This document shows positions 22,717 through 33,442 of a DNA stretch of 64,000 bases, one piece after another. The position numbers and the translations under genes are program-made. The notes beneath the pieces are model-generated. The model made no database searches, had not been told where the DNA came from, and saw only the letters and a program-made list of their open reading frames with translations. Within the stretch, counting starts at the first letter, position 1. The number at the start of each line of letters is the position of its first letter. Origin of the DNA: Oreohelix idahoensis (Eukaryota > Mollusca > Gastropoda > Stylommatophora > Oreohelicidae); NCBI GenBank assembly GCA_024509875.1, contig JAMPIV010005033.1:124001-188000 (forward strand), read 5' to 3'.

Positions 22717-23001
22717 TCATGAACTATGGTTTCTATCTAAGCAGTCTTTCTTAAATTCCATAAACTGCCAAAACTTTATGTTTTTCCTCTGTGCATGTAA
22801 AACTTCAGCAACTTGTCTGTGTTTCCTTATGTCATATGCTGTGGTAGTTCCTACTCCATATTCTTCAGTAAGATGATGCTCAGAGACACCACGATCAAGC
22901 TTCAGCAATAACTCTACCTTCTGTGCTATCAATAATGACTAATGCTTTCTTTTCTTAATCCCACTGCTACCCACAGGAGTATCTGCAGCTCTTTTTACCA
23001 T
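22717..23001 (-). pseudogene. pogo/Tigger-like transposase N-terminus
   Basis: An in-frame reading from ATG at 23001 gives MVKRAADTPVGSSGIKKRKH, one TAG stop, then QKVELLLKLDRGVS and HHLTEEYGVGTTTAYDIRKHR. This is the first helix-turn-helix (CENP-B N-terminal/Psq type) of Tigger and jerky-like DNA-binding domains. The second HTH and the DDE domain are missing. It is a fossil of a pogo-type transposon or of a domesticated relative. Confidence 0.75.
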
Positions 23002-23235
23002 TTTCACAATGAAATTAAACTCACGAAGTTTAAGTCACGAAATTAGCTCACAAATATCCACACAAAATGACAAAATGAGCTCACAAATATTCACACATGG
23101 CTGAAAGTGGTTCTTAGACACATCTAAATAGTTGTGTTTGAAAATTTATATCACATTATAGCGCATATGCCAGCTTATACTGCACTTCAAGAGGACGAAA
23201 TGTAATAAACTAAACATTGTGTGTGGTCAGTACCC

Positions 23236-25285
23236 TTCTTCTTCTTCTTCTTTGATCCTTAGCCGCCAACCGTCAAAGCAGTCAGTGGCCATCACGCCTA
23301 GTGGCGTCTTGTAGGGCAACAACAAATTGATTCCACTTTGCTCGGTCGGCAACCATCCTTTGTACAGTGCCCCAACTCTGGTTCATTCTTTGCATCTCAG
23401 CCTCCACAGTCCTCCGCCAGGTTGTTTTTGGTCGGCCTCTCTTTCGTTTTCCTTCAGGGGTCCAAAGCATAGCTGTTCTTGTGATGGCATCGGGGTCTCT
23501 TCTGAGGACATGACCAACCCAGTTCCAGCGTCTGCCAGCTATGATGGTGTGCATGTCCTCCTGCTTGCTACGAGTAAGCAGATCTTGATTAGTGATGGTA
23601 TTCGGCCAAAAGATTCGGTGAATTTTTCTTAGGCATGTTGTGTGAAAACAGGACAATTTCGACATTTCCTTCTCTGTAACTCTCCAGCATTCCACACCAT
23701 AGAGAAGCACAGAAAGCACACAGCTCTATTATAATCTTAATTTTGTGCTTGTGCTGTATTGGGAGGACTTCCAGATGTTGTTTAGGCTAAAGAAGGCTGT
23801 TCTTGCCTTATTCATTCTGATGTTGATGTCTTTGCCTGCCCCGCCGTCTGGTGTTACTATGCTTCCTAGGTATGTGAAGGTATCTGTACCAATTGCTTAT
23901 TCCTTACTGATATGGGCTCAGGGTTGCTCACATTGAGCGTCATGACCTCAGACTTCTTTAAATTGATGTTCAAGCCCACCTGCTGGCTAAACTTATTAAG
24001 TCTATCCGTTTTTTCCTGGATGTGTTGATGTGAATGTGCAAGTAGTGCAATGTCATCTGCATATTCCAGATCTTCCAATGTAGAAAATGTTGTCCATCTT
24101 ATTCCTCTTGGACTGCCCTCTGTTGTCTGGCGCATCACCCAGTCTATGACTGTTAAAAATAGAGTGGTTGATAAGGGGCATCCCTGTCGTACTCCTGTCT
24201 TCACCTCAAAGGTTAGGTTGCTCTGCCCAACACTGCATGTAAAGTTTGCATAGAGGCTTTTTATGATTGACACTATGCAGCTTGGAATTCCATAAGCCCT
24301 CAGTATTTTCCATAAACTGTCCCTATGTATGCTGTCAAAAGCCTTTTCAAAATCAACGAAATTAATGTAAAGCTGTCTTTGCCATTCTGAGCACTGCTCT
24401 ATAATGTTCCTGAGAGTGAATATATGATCTACACATCTCCTGTTCTTTCTAAATCCTGCTTGTTCTTTCCTCAGTTTGTGATCTACTGCCTTTGAAATTC
24501 TCTGTATAATTATCCTGCCTAGTATTTTGCTGGGAACTGAGAGAAGAGTGATTCCTCTCCAATTATTGCAGTCTGCAAGATCTCCCTTCTTGGGCAATTT
24601 GACAATTATTCCTTTGTTCCACTCTGATGGTGTTGTCCCCGTTTTCCAGACTTGTGCAAATAGTAGTTCTAATAGTTCTGCTGCTAGCTCAGGGTCTGTC
24701 TTAAATAGCTCTGCATTTAAGTTATCATGGCCTGGAGCTTTGCCATTCTTTAACCCTTTGATAGCTGTGATGATTTCTTCTTCTGTATTCACATCTAGAT
24801 CGTTTTCAGCTTCAGGAACATTCAATTGTGTCTCTGGTGGTTCCTTGTTCAGAGTTTCTCTGAAGTGCTCTGCCCATCTTGTTTCTTGTCTCTCTGCTGT
24901 CGTGATGAGATTACCTTGCTTATGTCTTACTAATGTAATATTGTTTGCACCTCGTTTTCCGCTGATGAATTTAGTTATTTTGTATACTGTGCTTTGTTCA
25001 TTTCTCAGTGCTGCCTCCTCTGCCTGTCTTGCAAGATCATCTAGGAAATTCCTTTTGTTGGCTCGGGTTTGACTTTTAACTTCCTTGTCCAGCTGACTGT
25101 ACTGTTCGCTATATAGTTGCTTTAACCTGGGGGACTTCGCTTCTGTTTTCTTTCTTTTCATTTCCTTTCTCATCGTTATGGTGTTTAAAGTTTCTGGTGT
25201 TATCCAGTCTTGCTTCTTCCTTTCCTGGAATCCCAAGCATGATTTGCTGCTTTCTTTATATATTGTTGAAATGGTGTTGAAATTC
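23236..25285 (-). mobile_element. RTE-A copy, best preserved, with TSD
   Basis: A 2050-base minus-strand insertion flanked by the 12-base direct repeat TGGTCAGTACCC (23224-23235 and 25286-25297). It contains linker, full RT and C-terminal region and ends in the GACGCC/GGCGT hairpin and (GAA)n. The endonuclease is absent because of 5' truncation. Compared with 17115-19147, a 4-base deletion near 23888 shifts frame after PISVRNKQLVQ, and two stops lie at about 23725. This is the best local reference for the family. Confidence 0.96.
23282..23719 (-). pseudogene. RTE-A C-terminal region
   Basis: A 145-codon frame: LLYGVECWRVTEKEMSKLS, CLRKIHRIFWPN, EDMHTIIAGRRW, GRPKTTWRRTVEAEMQRMN and a terminal ATRRDGH. 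The basic and Trp-rich C-terminus is typical of RTE elements and may bind RNA. It belongs to the copy at 23236-25285, after the frame break. Confidence 0.88.
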
Positions 25286-25302
25286 TGGTCAGTACCCTGC
25301 AT
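23866..25302 (-). pseudogene. RTE-A reverse transcriptase, 478-codon frame
   Basis: RT motifs in order: LKNGKAPGHDNLNAELF, NNWRGITLLSVPSKILG, EQAGFRKNRRCVDHI, FVDFEKAFDSIHRDSLW, GVRQGCPLSTTLF, EDLEYADDIALLAHS and GLNINLKKSEVMTLNV. All three catalytic aspartates (one in box A, two in YADD) are present. The first five codons are flanking DNA. The frame ends at a 4-base deletion. The protein would lack endonuclease, so the element could not move by itself. Confidence 0.93.
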
Positions 25303-25789
25303 ACCAGTTAAAAATAATATTAATCATTTTTTTTGGGGGGGGGGGGAGGGGGGGGGAACTTAAAAGTAGCCCAAACGTCAACCAAAACACTTTTCAGTTT
25401 TCAGTATATTTTGGTTTTTAGATGTTCGGATTATGGGCTACACACCTGTGTAAGAAATAATCAGGGTTAAAAAAACTAAATTGATCTTTAAATTATTTGA
25501 GTCAAAACAAAAGTGTATTTAGTATGATCTTTGGCACAGTATGTCACTGACCAACTATTTATAGTTGTGCAATCATCCATATCAGCATTAGTGATCCACT
25601 GTAATGTTTTTAAAAATGGACTTTTTTGGTAAAAATTATTCCAGAAATTCATTATCATATAAATGAGATTTTAAAACATCATTCTGAAGGTCCTAAATTT
25701 TTAAGTCAAGTTCTTGTCATATCTTCCTTGAGCAGTCATATTTGTATATGGGTAAATAACAGAAAAATTACAGGGATGATCTTGATTAA
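25298..25789. other. No gene; G-run
   Basis: A G-rich run of about 25 bases lies at 25334-25358 in otherwise AT-rich sequence. No gene or repeat was recognised before segmental duplication unit B resumes near 25790. Confidence 0.5.
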
Positions 25790-26405
25790 GATACAACAAG
25801 CTAGTTTATGGCTATTGTAGCTGCATTAAGCCTCACTTTTTGACAATGATTAGTACGTGGTGTTGATGGTATTCAGGTGTTAGTAAAATATATTTTTTAT
25901 TATAACTTTATTTTCTTAATGTTTTACCTACAGTAGTACATCTAATACAGTTCATTGTTTTCAGGCTGCAAGAAATGTGGCAGCTAATGACACAAGTCTG
26001 TTTGCAGAAATAAAGCAGGAAACAGATGTTAAGGTATGTACACTATTTGTAACATTGTTTAGAAGCTATACAAGGTATTTGTTAATCTAAAATTCTAGCT
26101 TAATTGTATACAGTTAACTAAAGTTCATGACTTGTAAGAAACTCAGTGTTTACAAGGCACCAAAGAATATTAAAACAATTGACTCAAATGTAAATGTTGG
26201 TGAAAAGCAGGAATTGAGTTGTAGGTGGTTTATTTTTTATTTTACTGATCAGATATTGAAGGTTAGGAGGTTTCAACAAATCCTAGAAAGGTAGGGGGAT
26301 TGGGGCAACTGCCTATATAAAACATCTTTAAAACATTGTGACTTGACAGGAGACAAGATTGAGGTGCTTTACCCTCTCCCCTCCCCACTGCTGTTTGGGT
26401 TAGGC
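25790..26405 (+). repeat. Segmental duplication unit B, right part (contains exon b)
   Basis: Aligns to 11880-12120 and 13030-13400 of unit A: TTTATGGCTA, GCTGCATTA, the 69-nt exon, GAATATTAAAACAA, GAAAAGCAGGA, TTTATTTTACT and GACTTGACAG/CTTGACAG in the same order. The homology includes both intron flanks, so this is a genomic duplication and not a retrocopy. Confidence 0.85.
25965..26033 (+). CDS. Exon b of the zinc-finger gene (69 nt)
   Basis: The acceptor TTGTTTTCAG and donor GTATGT bound 23 codons, open only in phase 0: AARNVAANDTSLFAEIKQETDVK. It is homologous to exon a at 12030-12098 with the same length and phase. IKQE keeps the psi-K-x-E SUMOylation consensus. Its phase-0 end fits the phase-0 start of exon c at 32804. 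I cannot tell whether a and b are used together or as alternatives. Confidence 0.75.
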
Positions 26406-26484
26406 CCTGGTGAAGACATTTGAAGAAGTTTAATCGACCAGGGACTGGAATAACCTGAATGGCTCCTGAGCCGACCCAGCTCTA
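26403..26484 (+). repeat. Interspersed repeat, copy 2
   Basis: Matches the minus strand of 581-668 (see there). It follows directly on unit B of the segmental duplication, near the point where homology with unit A stops. Confidence 0.6.
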
Positions 26485-26499
26485 ATGGTACCTCCTAAA

Positions 26500-27410
26500 T
26501 CGGCAAGTATCTGCCTGAATGGTGAGAGGACACCTGTCATTGTACCGGGAAAAAAGGGATGCTCATGTAAAATCAGTCTCAGGTTAGACATATTAATCAG
26601 AGCTTTTGCCTCGAGTAATAGTAGACTTATGATCAAGAAAATAAAAAACTATGAAATGCGATATACTAGAGCAGGTTAATTTTATTCTGACTGCCACATA
26701 ATAATTTATTCTGAATGAAATAAACAAGAAAGAAGGATCAGTCAAATTTTATAATGAATGTGGTGTGGCTATGCCCAGTGCAAATCTCATGAGACAGCTT
26801 TGTGTTTGAAGCCTGTGGGAAAGTTAGTAATGAAAAAAGTGGAAGTAGTGACAAGGAAAAGACAAAAGCTAAAGAGGTGGCAAACATGTAGTATGCAAGA
26901 ACACACCATATGATAACAGGAAACACAAGGTTTCTAACAGTATGCAAGGTGTTGTGTAACCCTGACAGCTTATATTTTATGATTCTGTTAAGATGGGCTG
27001 ACATACAGATTCACAGAACATACATTGAGAGAATAAATCAAGCCAGGACAATCCAAGGTTTAATTTGAGATAATAAATCTAACAGAAAATATTTTCAGAG
27101 CATTTCAGGCATTACTTCTGACATCACATATCCAGCACCTTCTTTCATGACCCTAGTTACTTGTACTGCATATATTTCCATTATTGTGCCCAGTTTCATA
27201 AACAGCAGTTACATTGTTACAGCCTGAAATTTGTCTAATTATCCCACTGATAAATGAGAGGCCCAGCCTGCTTTAGGATTTCACAGTCTTGAACGTTATT
27301 AATAAAGTACGCATAAAATAGACATCTAGTCCTTCTGTCAACTTGGCCAACTTTGAGTCTCCCTCCGACATCACACTTTTCACTCTGACATCCTTCACAA
27401 TGCTTTTTAC
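26500..27410. other. No gene recognised
   Basis: Minus-strand frames at 26430-26636 and 26738-27004 and others have no recognisable motif. No repeat or RNA was identified. Confidence 0.45.
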
Positions 27411-27426
27411 TTCTTTTATAAAGATT

Positions 27427-27768
27427 CTTCTTCTTCTTCTTCCATCCTTAGCCATCAACCGGCAAAGCAGTATGTGGCCAGTACGCCTAGTGGCGTCTTA
27501 GGGCAACAACAAATTGATCGATCTATCGCTGTTTCCACCACGCCTAGTGGCGTCTTTGTGGAACAAAAACAGACCAAACAATCTATCATTGTTTCCGTAA
27601 TCAGATTGGTTGGCAAGCAGGTGATCAGCCCACTGTGCGAAGTTTTTACGGGATGGGGTAAACAGCCCCATGCCCATACCCTCCTTAGTCGCTTTTTACG
27701 ACATGCGTGGTAGGGTGCAGTGTTACTATTCTTTGCTCCCCTTTCGGGCCCCGGTAACACACGGGTGG
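27427..27768 (-). mobile_element. RTE-A-tailed SINE, with TSD
   Basis: A 342-base minus-strand element flanked by the 12-base direct repeat TTTATAAAGATT (27415-27426 and 27769-27780). Its 3' 60 bases are the RTE-A 3' end (ACGCCTAGTGGCGT hairpin word, GCCGGTTGATGGC-like end, GAA tail), while the rest is unrelated to RTE-A and contains GTCGTAAAAAGCGACTAAGG. The hairpin segment occurs twice about 58 bases apart. This is the structure of a SINE that borrows a LINE tail for mobilisation. Confidence 0.9.
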
Positions 27769-27911
27769 TTTATAAAGATTGCGCAACAATAATTAGAAGG
27801 AACCCTCTGTCAGAGAAACCCGATTTCTTCAATGATTATGCACTGCTTACAACACAAGGCACCTTTTGATAAGTGAAAACCCATTAAAAGACAATGCTTA
27901 TAATCAAATCA

Positions 27912-28242
27912 GCTAATGAGCCTTGAAAACTACGCCGATATCAGAGATGCAGAAAGCTGCTAGATTACAGACATTGTCCTATAGAAGAGATACAAAACGC
28001 ATGATCCAGATGGAAAAGTACAACAGTATGCCAATGCACCCAATGAAGGCAAGACTAGATGATCTGGCATTGGGATGTCTAAAATGTAGCAGCTTTTTAC
28101 ATCATTGAAAAAGACTTAAAAGATGGCATCAAGAAGACCTATCCATGAAGACAACACCACTGAAGCTCACCCTGTACCATGGAAACTGGCCATCAGTACC
28201 CTCCAAATTAATACATCAATCAGTGGTCTCAGAATTGGCTAT
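27912..28242 (+). pseudogene. LINE-E-related fragment before RNase H
   Basis: Plus-strand frame KTTPISEMQKAARLQTLSYR, then MEKYNSMPMHPMKARLDDLA and CLKCSSFLHH. It parallels the LINE-E region at 47936-48163 (KSTPIVEMEKMGRIQALRER, MPSHPMKDRFQNLA, LKRSSFIHQ). The fragment is followed by SINE-D and then by its RNase H. Confidence 0.75.
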
Positions 28243-28348
28243 CTTCTTCTTCTTCATTGATCCTGAAAAGGACCTTGGTTGCGTTGTGTCCATTTACAGT
28301 GAAGCTGCAATCTTTGTGCTTTTCGGCCGACTTCAGCACAGCATTTTT
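28243..28348 (-). mobile_element. SINE-D partial copy
   Basis: About 106 bases of the SINE-D 3' end on the minus strand: (GAA)n tail, TCCTTTTCAGGA hairpin, ACACAACGCAACC and TCGGCCGA words. It is 5'-truncated near a T-run and inserted in the LINE-E-related copy. I could not define a target-site duplication. Confidence 0.8.
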
Positions 28349-28374
28349 TTTAAAAACAAACTGCTACATTGAGT

Positions 28375-29130
28375 ATGATCCAAGAAAGCTATCCTGAACA
28401 ATCATGGATACTTGCCTACATGGATGGATCAGCAACAAATGCCATTAAGAATGGAGGCGCCGGTATCTTTATCTCATATCCTGACAACCACTAAGAGACT
28501 AGGCATATTCCCATTGGTAAATTCTGTTCCAACTATTCAGCTGAGGTTCAAGCTCTAGAGCAAGCTGCAAAAATGATTTATAACACCAACTCGGACTGCC
28601 ACCAGGTAGTCATCCTCACAGATGCACTGTCTACTGCAAGTTCTCAAGAGGGGTAAAATCCTGCATCTGAGAAATGAACTAAGCAAAGTAGCTGCCAAAA
28701 AGTGAACCATACTTCAGTGGGTACCATCCCATTGTGGTGTATGTGGAAATGAAAAGGCAGATAAACTTGCCAAAAATGGAGGAGAATGTGAACAAGAAGA
28801 TAATGAAATCACATACTTTGAGAAAAAGAGAACTATCCAGGCTATCAGAAGAGAACAGAATCAACCCAATGATGACTACCACACTCTTGACCAGCAGGAA
28901 CAGATCATAACAAACTGAATAAACACATGTACAAGCTGTGATTGTCTGCTTCACCACTGTGCACATGTGGATTAAATGAATAAACTGCTGAGCATGTTCT
29001 ACAGGATTGTACTCTGTATGAACAGTTACGAAAGATATACTGGCCCAATGGCTCAACACTAAACTCAAACTAAAGAGGAACTCCAGACAATGGTCGAATT
29101 CATCATGAGAACTCATCTGATGGTGCAAAC
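28375..29130 (+). pseudogene. LINE-E-related RNase H, decayed
   Basis: Pieces in shifting frames: SWILAYMDGSATNAIKNGGAG (Asp), IPIGKFCSNYSAEVQALEQA (Glu), VVILTDALST (Asp), then a frame change to QWVPSHCGVCGNEKADKLAK (His, Asp) and a CTCGLNE-like Cys motif. Several stops and shifts make it inactive. In intact I-like LINEs RNase H removes the RNA strand after copying. Confidence 0.78.
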
Positions 29131-29450
29131 ATCAAAGATGTGATCGCAAGAAGAAGACAAAGAAATCAGCTGCATACTGGTATACAGGAAATTTAAAAAG
29201 TGGTTGTTATCTGTGGAAACTGAGCCAGGAGCAGACTGTAGTAGTGGCCATGTGCTAGAAAAAAAAAGTTTCATACTTACTGAAGAAATTAAACAGGGCC
29301 TAACAAATGTCAAGCTATATTTAGCTATAATTGACTAAGAAAAGTTGTTGTTGTTGTTTTGATGGGTTGATGGGTGTAGATCGGCACTTAACATCTGATC
29401 GTTATTGCCTCTTCTCGTTCCATCTTGGTCTACCCTGTTCAACCTGAAAG

Positions 29451-31289
29451 TTGGTTATAATTGGGGTATTTAGTGTCATTTTATTTACTAATGAATTTGG
29501 AGAAAAGCTAGAAAAAGATGCACAAGAAAACCAGAAATTGTTCTATAAGACCCTAAAGAACATGAGGAAGGAAAAACAATGCCCTCTCAAATTTATAAAG
29601 GACAAGCAAGGCAAATTGCTTACTGCCCCGAAGGAAGTAATGGAAAGATGGAAAGAATATTTCTCAGAACTCCTGGATGGTGAGCATGGTGAAGCAACAG
29701 AAATGAAAACCACTAGCACAGAAGAGAAAACCAATGATGGTGAATATGACATAAAGATGGAAGAACTAAGGGCAGCACTAGAGAAAATCAAGATGGGCAA
29801 AGCAGCAGGGCATGATGGTATAACACCAGAAATGGTTAAGTACATGGGAGCATCAGGCGACCTATTACTCTTAAAGGTCCTACAGGGAGCATGGTGCAAC
29901 AAGACCATACCAAAGGATTGGGAGATTGCCATCATAACACCAATTTTCAAAAAGGGTGACAATCGACAATGTGGAAACCATAGAGGCATATCCCTTCTCA
30001 GTGTCCCTGGTAAAATCTACTCTAGAATCCTAAAGCAGAGACTCCGACGCCTAGCTGAGCCACAATTGGATGAGGTCCAGTGCGGATTCCGAGCAAACTG
30101 AAGTACTCAAGACCTAATCTTCACACTCAGACGGCTGAGTGAAAAGGCCCTTGAGTATAAGAGTGAGATCCATCTTTGTTTCATAGATCTGGAAAAGGCG
30201 TTTGACAGAGTCCCCTGGAGCAAACTTTGGGACTGTTTGGCAAGGAAGAATATTCCAGCACCTCTGATTCATGCTATACAGAGCTTCTACAAGTCTTGCA
30301 GAAATTATGTGAGGACAGCAAACCATAAGTCAGAAGAGTTCAGGACCACCACTGGTGTAAGACAAGGTGATATCCTGTCACCTTATCTTTTCATACTCCT
30401 CATGGACGATGTCATCAAGGCATGTAAGGAGAGAACAAGAAAGTATTCAGTGGGGTACTGGAAGATGAGGCAGGTCTATATTTCGGAGCTGGCATTTGCT
30501 GATGATGTTGCCCTGATTGCTAAATCAGAGGCACATCTCCAATCCAACCTGCAAGTCTGGAAGGAAGAGCTGGAGAAGAGAGGGATGGTCATAAGCAGCT
30601 CTAAAACAAAATCCATGGTGATATCACGAGAAGAAAGAAAACATCAGATTAAGTTGGGAGAACAGGTCCTGGAGCAGGTCGACCACTTTAAATATCTCGG
30701 AGCTATTATAGACCGAAAGGGAGGCATCAAAGAAGAGTTGGCCACTCGAAAAGCAGCGGCTGGGAGACTTTTTCAGGCCATAAATCGTGGATTCCTCAGC
30801 AAGAAAGAGGTTGGTAAGAGAACGAAGATGGCTGTATACCGCTCCACCTATGTCCCAGTTTTGACATATGGATGCGAGTCGTGGGCAATGACTACAACCC
30901 ACAAAAGCCAGATCCAAACCTCAGAAACGAGGTATCTGAGGAAAGTGGTTGAAGTAACAAGAAGAGACATGGTCCGCAACCAGATGATCCGTCAAGGCCT
31001 GAAATCCCATCCGCTGCAGACCCAAATAGAACAGTCCCAACTAAGATGGTTTGGCCATGTCTGCAGAATGGGAGAAGATCGGCTACCACGACAAGCATGG
31101 GAAACAAAGAGCCAGGGATCCAGACCTCCAGGACGACCCAGAGTTTGCTGGGAGGACAACATTAGACAATCTTTGAAGGACCGAGGACTAGAATGGAACC
31201 AGGCCAGGAAGAAGACAGCTGATAGAATGGTCTGGCGCTCTCTCTTCCAAACCTCTACACCTCACGGTAGAAGGGGAACGACTAAGTAA
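29451..31289 (+). pseudogene. RTE-B reverse transcriptase with one nonsense codon
   Basis: RT motifs: MGKAAGHDGITPEMVKYMG, NHRGISLLSVPGKIYSRIL, DEVQCGFRAN followed by the TGA, LCFIDLEKAFDRVPWSKLW, GVRQGDILSPYLFILLMDD, ELAFADDVALIAKS and SSSKTKSMVIS. The C-terminus carries QSQLRWFGHVCRMGEDRLPR and GRPRVCWEDNIR. Catalytic Asp residues are in place. The first 14 codons are flanking sequence. The TGA would end the protein before the catalytic core. Confidence 0.92.
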
Positions 31290-31294
31290 GTAAG
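29493..31294 (+). mobile_element. RTE-B copy, best preserved, with TSD
   Basis: A 1802-base insertion flanked by the 12-base direct repeat TTATTTACTAAT (29481-29492 and 31295-31306), 5'-truncated before RT, with a TAAG-repeat 3' tail. The coding sequence is one continuous frame from 29451 to 31289 broken only by a single TGA at 30099-30101. The perfect duplication and single stop suggest a recent insertion. Confidence 0.95.
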
Positions 31295-31309
31295 TTATTT
31301 ACTAATTTG

Positions 31310-31639
31310 TATTCAATTTAATTAACTATTGTCTTTTGCAGTTGCTGATTTTTCTTTATATTAGTATTTGTCAATTTTATTTACTTTTTTGTATTGTTTA
31401 TGGATAACTATTGTCCTTTACACTTGGTTTTAATTTGTATCAGTATTTGTTCTTTTTGAGTTGCCCTTTTTTTTATATACCTCGTTGTCTTTCCTTGTTC
31501 TATGAGTAGTTAGTTTATGTTAATGCTTTGTTAGTTCTTGCTGCTTAATTTCTATTTAGTTGGATGTTTTTCCTGAAGTATTGACCTTATATGTTTTCCT
31601 TTGTTTTATATATATATCTTTTAAGTATTAATTGGGCAT
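31310..31639. other. No gene recognised
   Basis: T-rich sequence between the RTE-B copy and the LINE-G remnant. It may be the 3' UTR of the minus-strand LINE-G copy, but nothing confirms that. Confidence 0.4.
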
Positions 31640-32175
31640 CTCTTGGGGCATCTATACTTAAAACCTTATCACCTGTTAAGTCTATATTGTGATTTCTATA
31701 GTAAGTTTTTAATTCAAGCCTTTGTTGTTCATACTTTTTACAGTGGATCAGGTAGTGGTCTATGTCATTCTATTCCTGACATTCTTTGCAGTGTGGTTCT
31801 TCTACCATAAAGTATGTTGCACCGAGACAGAGACGCCACAGTTTTTTGTTTGATGGTATCTTTAATTCTTCTCTGACCTGGCACGTCCTTGTTGGTTCTT
31901 TCAGCAGTTTGAACGCGTGTCTGCCTTTTCTACTTTTCTTCCATGTTGTCTTCCATTCCTCGTTTATAGTTATCTTCACTTGGCTCTTGATCTCCGACCT
32001 TCCTAGTCCTGCTTTTATATTGTTTTTACTTGTTCTTCCATTCTTGGCGTTCTGGTCTGCCAACTCATTGCCAGCAATACCCATGTGTGCTGGAACCCAC
32101 ACTAGCCTCACACTACATCCTCTGTTTCCTAGTGATGTATTAATTGCTAGAATTTCTTCCTTTATGTCTGGCAGA
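31640..32175 (-). pseudogene. LINE-G RNase H end and C-terminal tail
   Basis: The 113-codon minus-strand frame contains the end of RNase H (RLVWVPAHMGIAGNELADQN) followed by NEEWKTTWKKSRKGRHAF, ELKIPSNKKLWRLCLGA and VEEPHCKEC. After a stop the tail continues as an IDHYLIHCKKY-like segment. This links the LINE-G tails at 5796-6105 and 7800-7935 to an RNase H-bearing LINE. Confidence 0.75.
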
Positions 32176-32199
32176 AATTAGAAAAGGAAATGAGTGAGA

Positions 32200-32350
32200 G
32201 GCTTTCAACAAATTCAGATTAAGCATTCCTGTCATATGCCATCTGTTCAGTTGTTTTTCCATGTCTTTGCATACATGTCATGTCTGTCTCCATTTCCCTT
32301 CCCCGTTTTTTTTCCTCTACCTCTCTTATGTCCTAAACATAGCACCATTT
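32200..32350 (-). mobile_element. RTE-C 3' fragment
   Basis: Aligns loosely with 3420-3560 (GGCTTTCAACAAAT, TTCCTGTCAT, TTTCCATG and CTACCTCTCTT in the same order). It is about 150 bases long and highly diverged, so family membership is likely but old. Confidence 0.5.
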
Positions 32351-32803
32351 TTGCAGTGTTGTTTTTCTTTGTTTCTCTTCCTTGCCAGCTTGTTACATTT
32401 CAATTACTTAAGAAATTCAATGTGATTATTTACATCAACTGTGAAGACAAACCTTGGCAATGGCTAAACAAAATTCTGACCTCAGTGATGCTAGACCTTG
32501 TAAAAGAAGCTTTAAATAAACAAACTCATGGAAGAACAAACACATTTGAATAGCAAAATCATATGCAGATCAGGTAGCAAGACTCAGAATCATCAATGTC
32601 AGGACATTTATACATCAACTTTGTGGACACTGCGAATTTATTTCCAGGTTTTTACTGAAGTCTTTGTTGTGTATGCAAACATACATCAAACACTTCAGTT
32701 TGTTGTTAGTCTCAAAATTGAACCTTGTAATAACAGTATTGATTGGTAATTATTGTAAAAAGTCCTTTACATAACCTATGATTTTGTATTGCATGTCATC
32801 CAG

Positions 32804-32882
32804 GAGTGTTATTGGAATGGCTTTTCTAAAGATTCAGACATTAATTCCCAGACAGTTACAGGCATTAGCAGGAAGAGATTAG
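32804..32882 (+). CDS. Exon c of the zinc-finger gene (79 nt)
   Basis: The acceptor TGTCATCCAG and donor GTGAGC bound a 79-nt exon. Read from phase 0 it is fully open (ECYWNGFSKDSDINSQTVTG, then ISRKRL) and leaves one base, G. The zinc-finger exon at 51610 starts with GT and then an open frame, so the split codon is GGT. This exon therefore supplies the phase change needed between the 69-nt exons and the finger exon. It has no homology to a known domain that I recognise. Confidence 0.65.
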
Positions 32883-33442
32883 GTGAGCATAAAGTAAAAC
32901 AGTCAGATATATTGGGAAATGTAGGTACACATGTAAATGAGCTACTTTTTTAAGCGGTTGAAGCTGAAAGCTGGTGCATATTATGTAGGCTTGTGTGCTG
33001 TTTTTATTGTGTTACTTCAAGATGTTTGCCACCCTATGGATCTCCTGGATCATTCCGTAGCACTGTTTTCTTCTATAGCTAATTTATTGGAGGAAGGTTT
33101 AAAAAGTAGTCATAGTGAAATCAAGCATTAAGAGATCTTATAGCTTAAACTACCACATACAAAATATTGATACTGATATCTTTGATACACTTGTCTGTAA
33201 TCTAGCATGACCTGTAGTTAAAGTGGGAATAGTAGCACATTCAATAAGACACATGCTACCAGTCTAGCTGTTGTCTGGAGACATGGTCTGTGGAAATGGG
33301 TAGCTAAGTGCAGAACCTGTTTTACAACTATCAGTAAAAGAGTGTTTCATACATTTATTTCCTCATGAAAGAAGGATTGTATAACAGTGTCGTGGGTGTA
33401 TCGATAACCCCGAAATCTATTAGAAAACCTAGAAAATGAGAG
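32883..33442. other. Intron sequence, no element recognised
   Basis: Between exon c and the gypsy-like element. A 3' LTR would be expected at 33100-33440 for the minus-strand element, but I see no copy of this sequence upstream of gag, so no LTR can be called. Confidence 0.45.
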
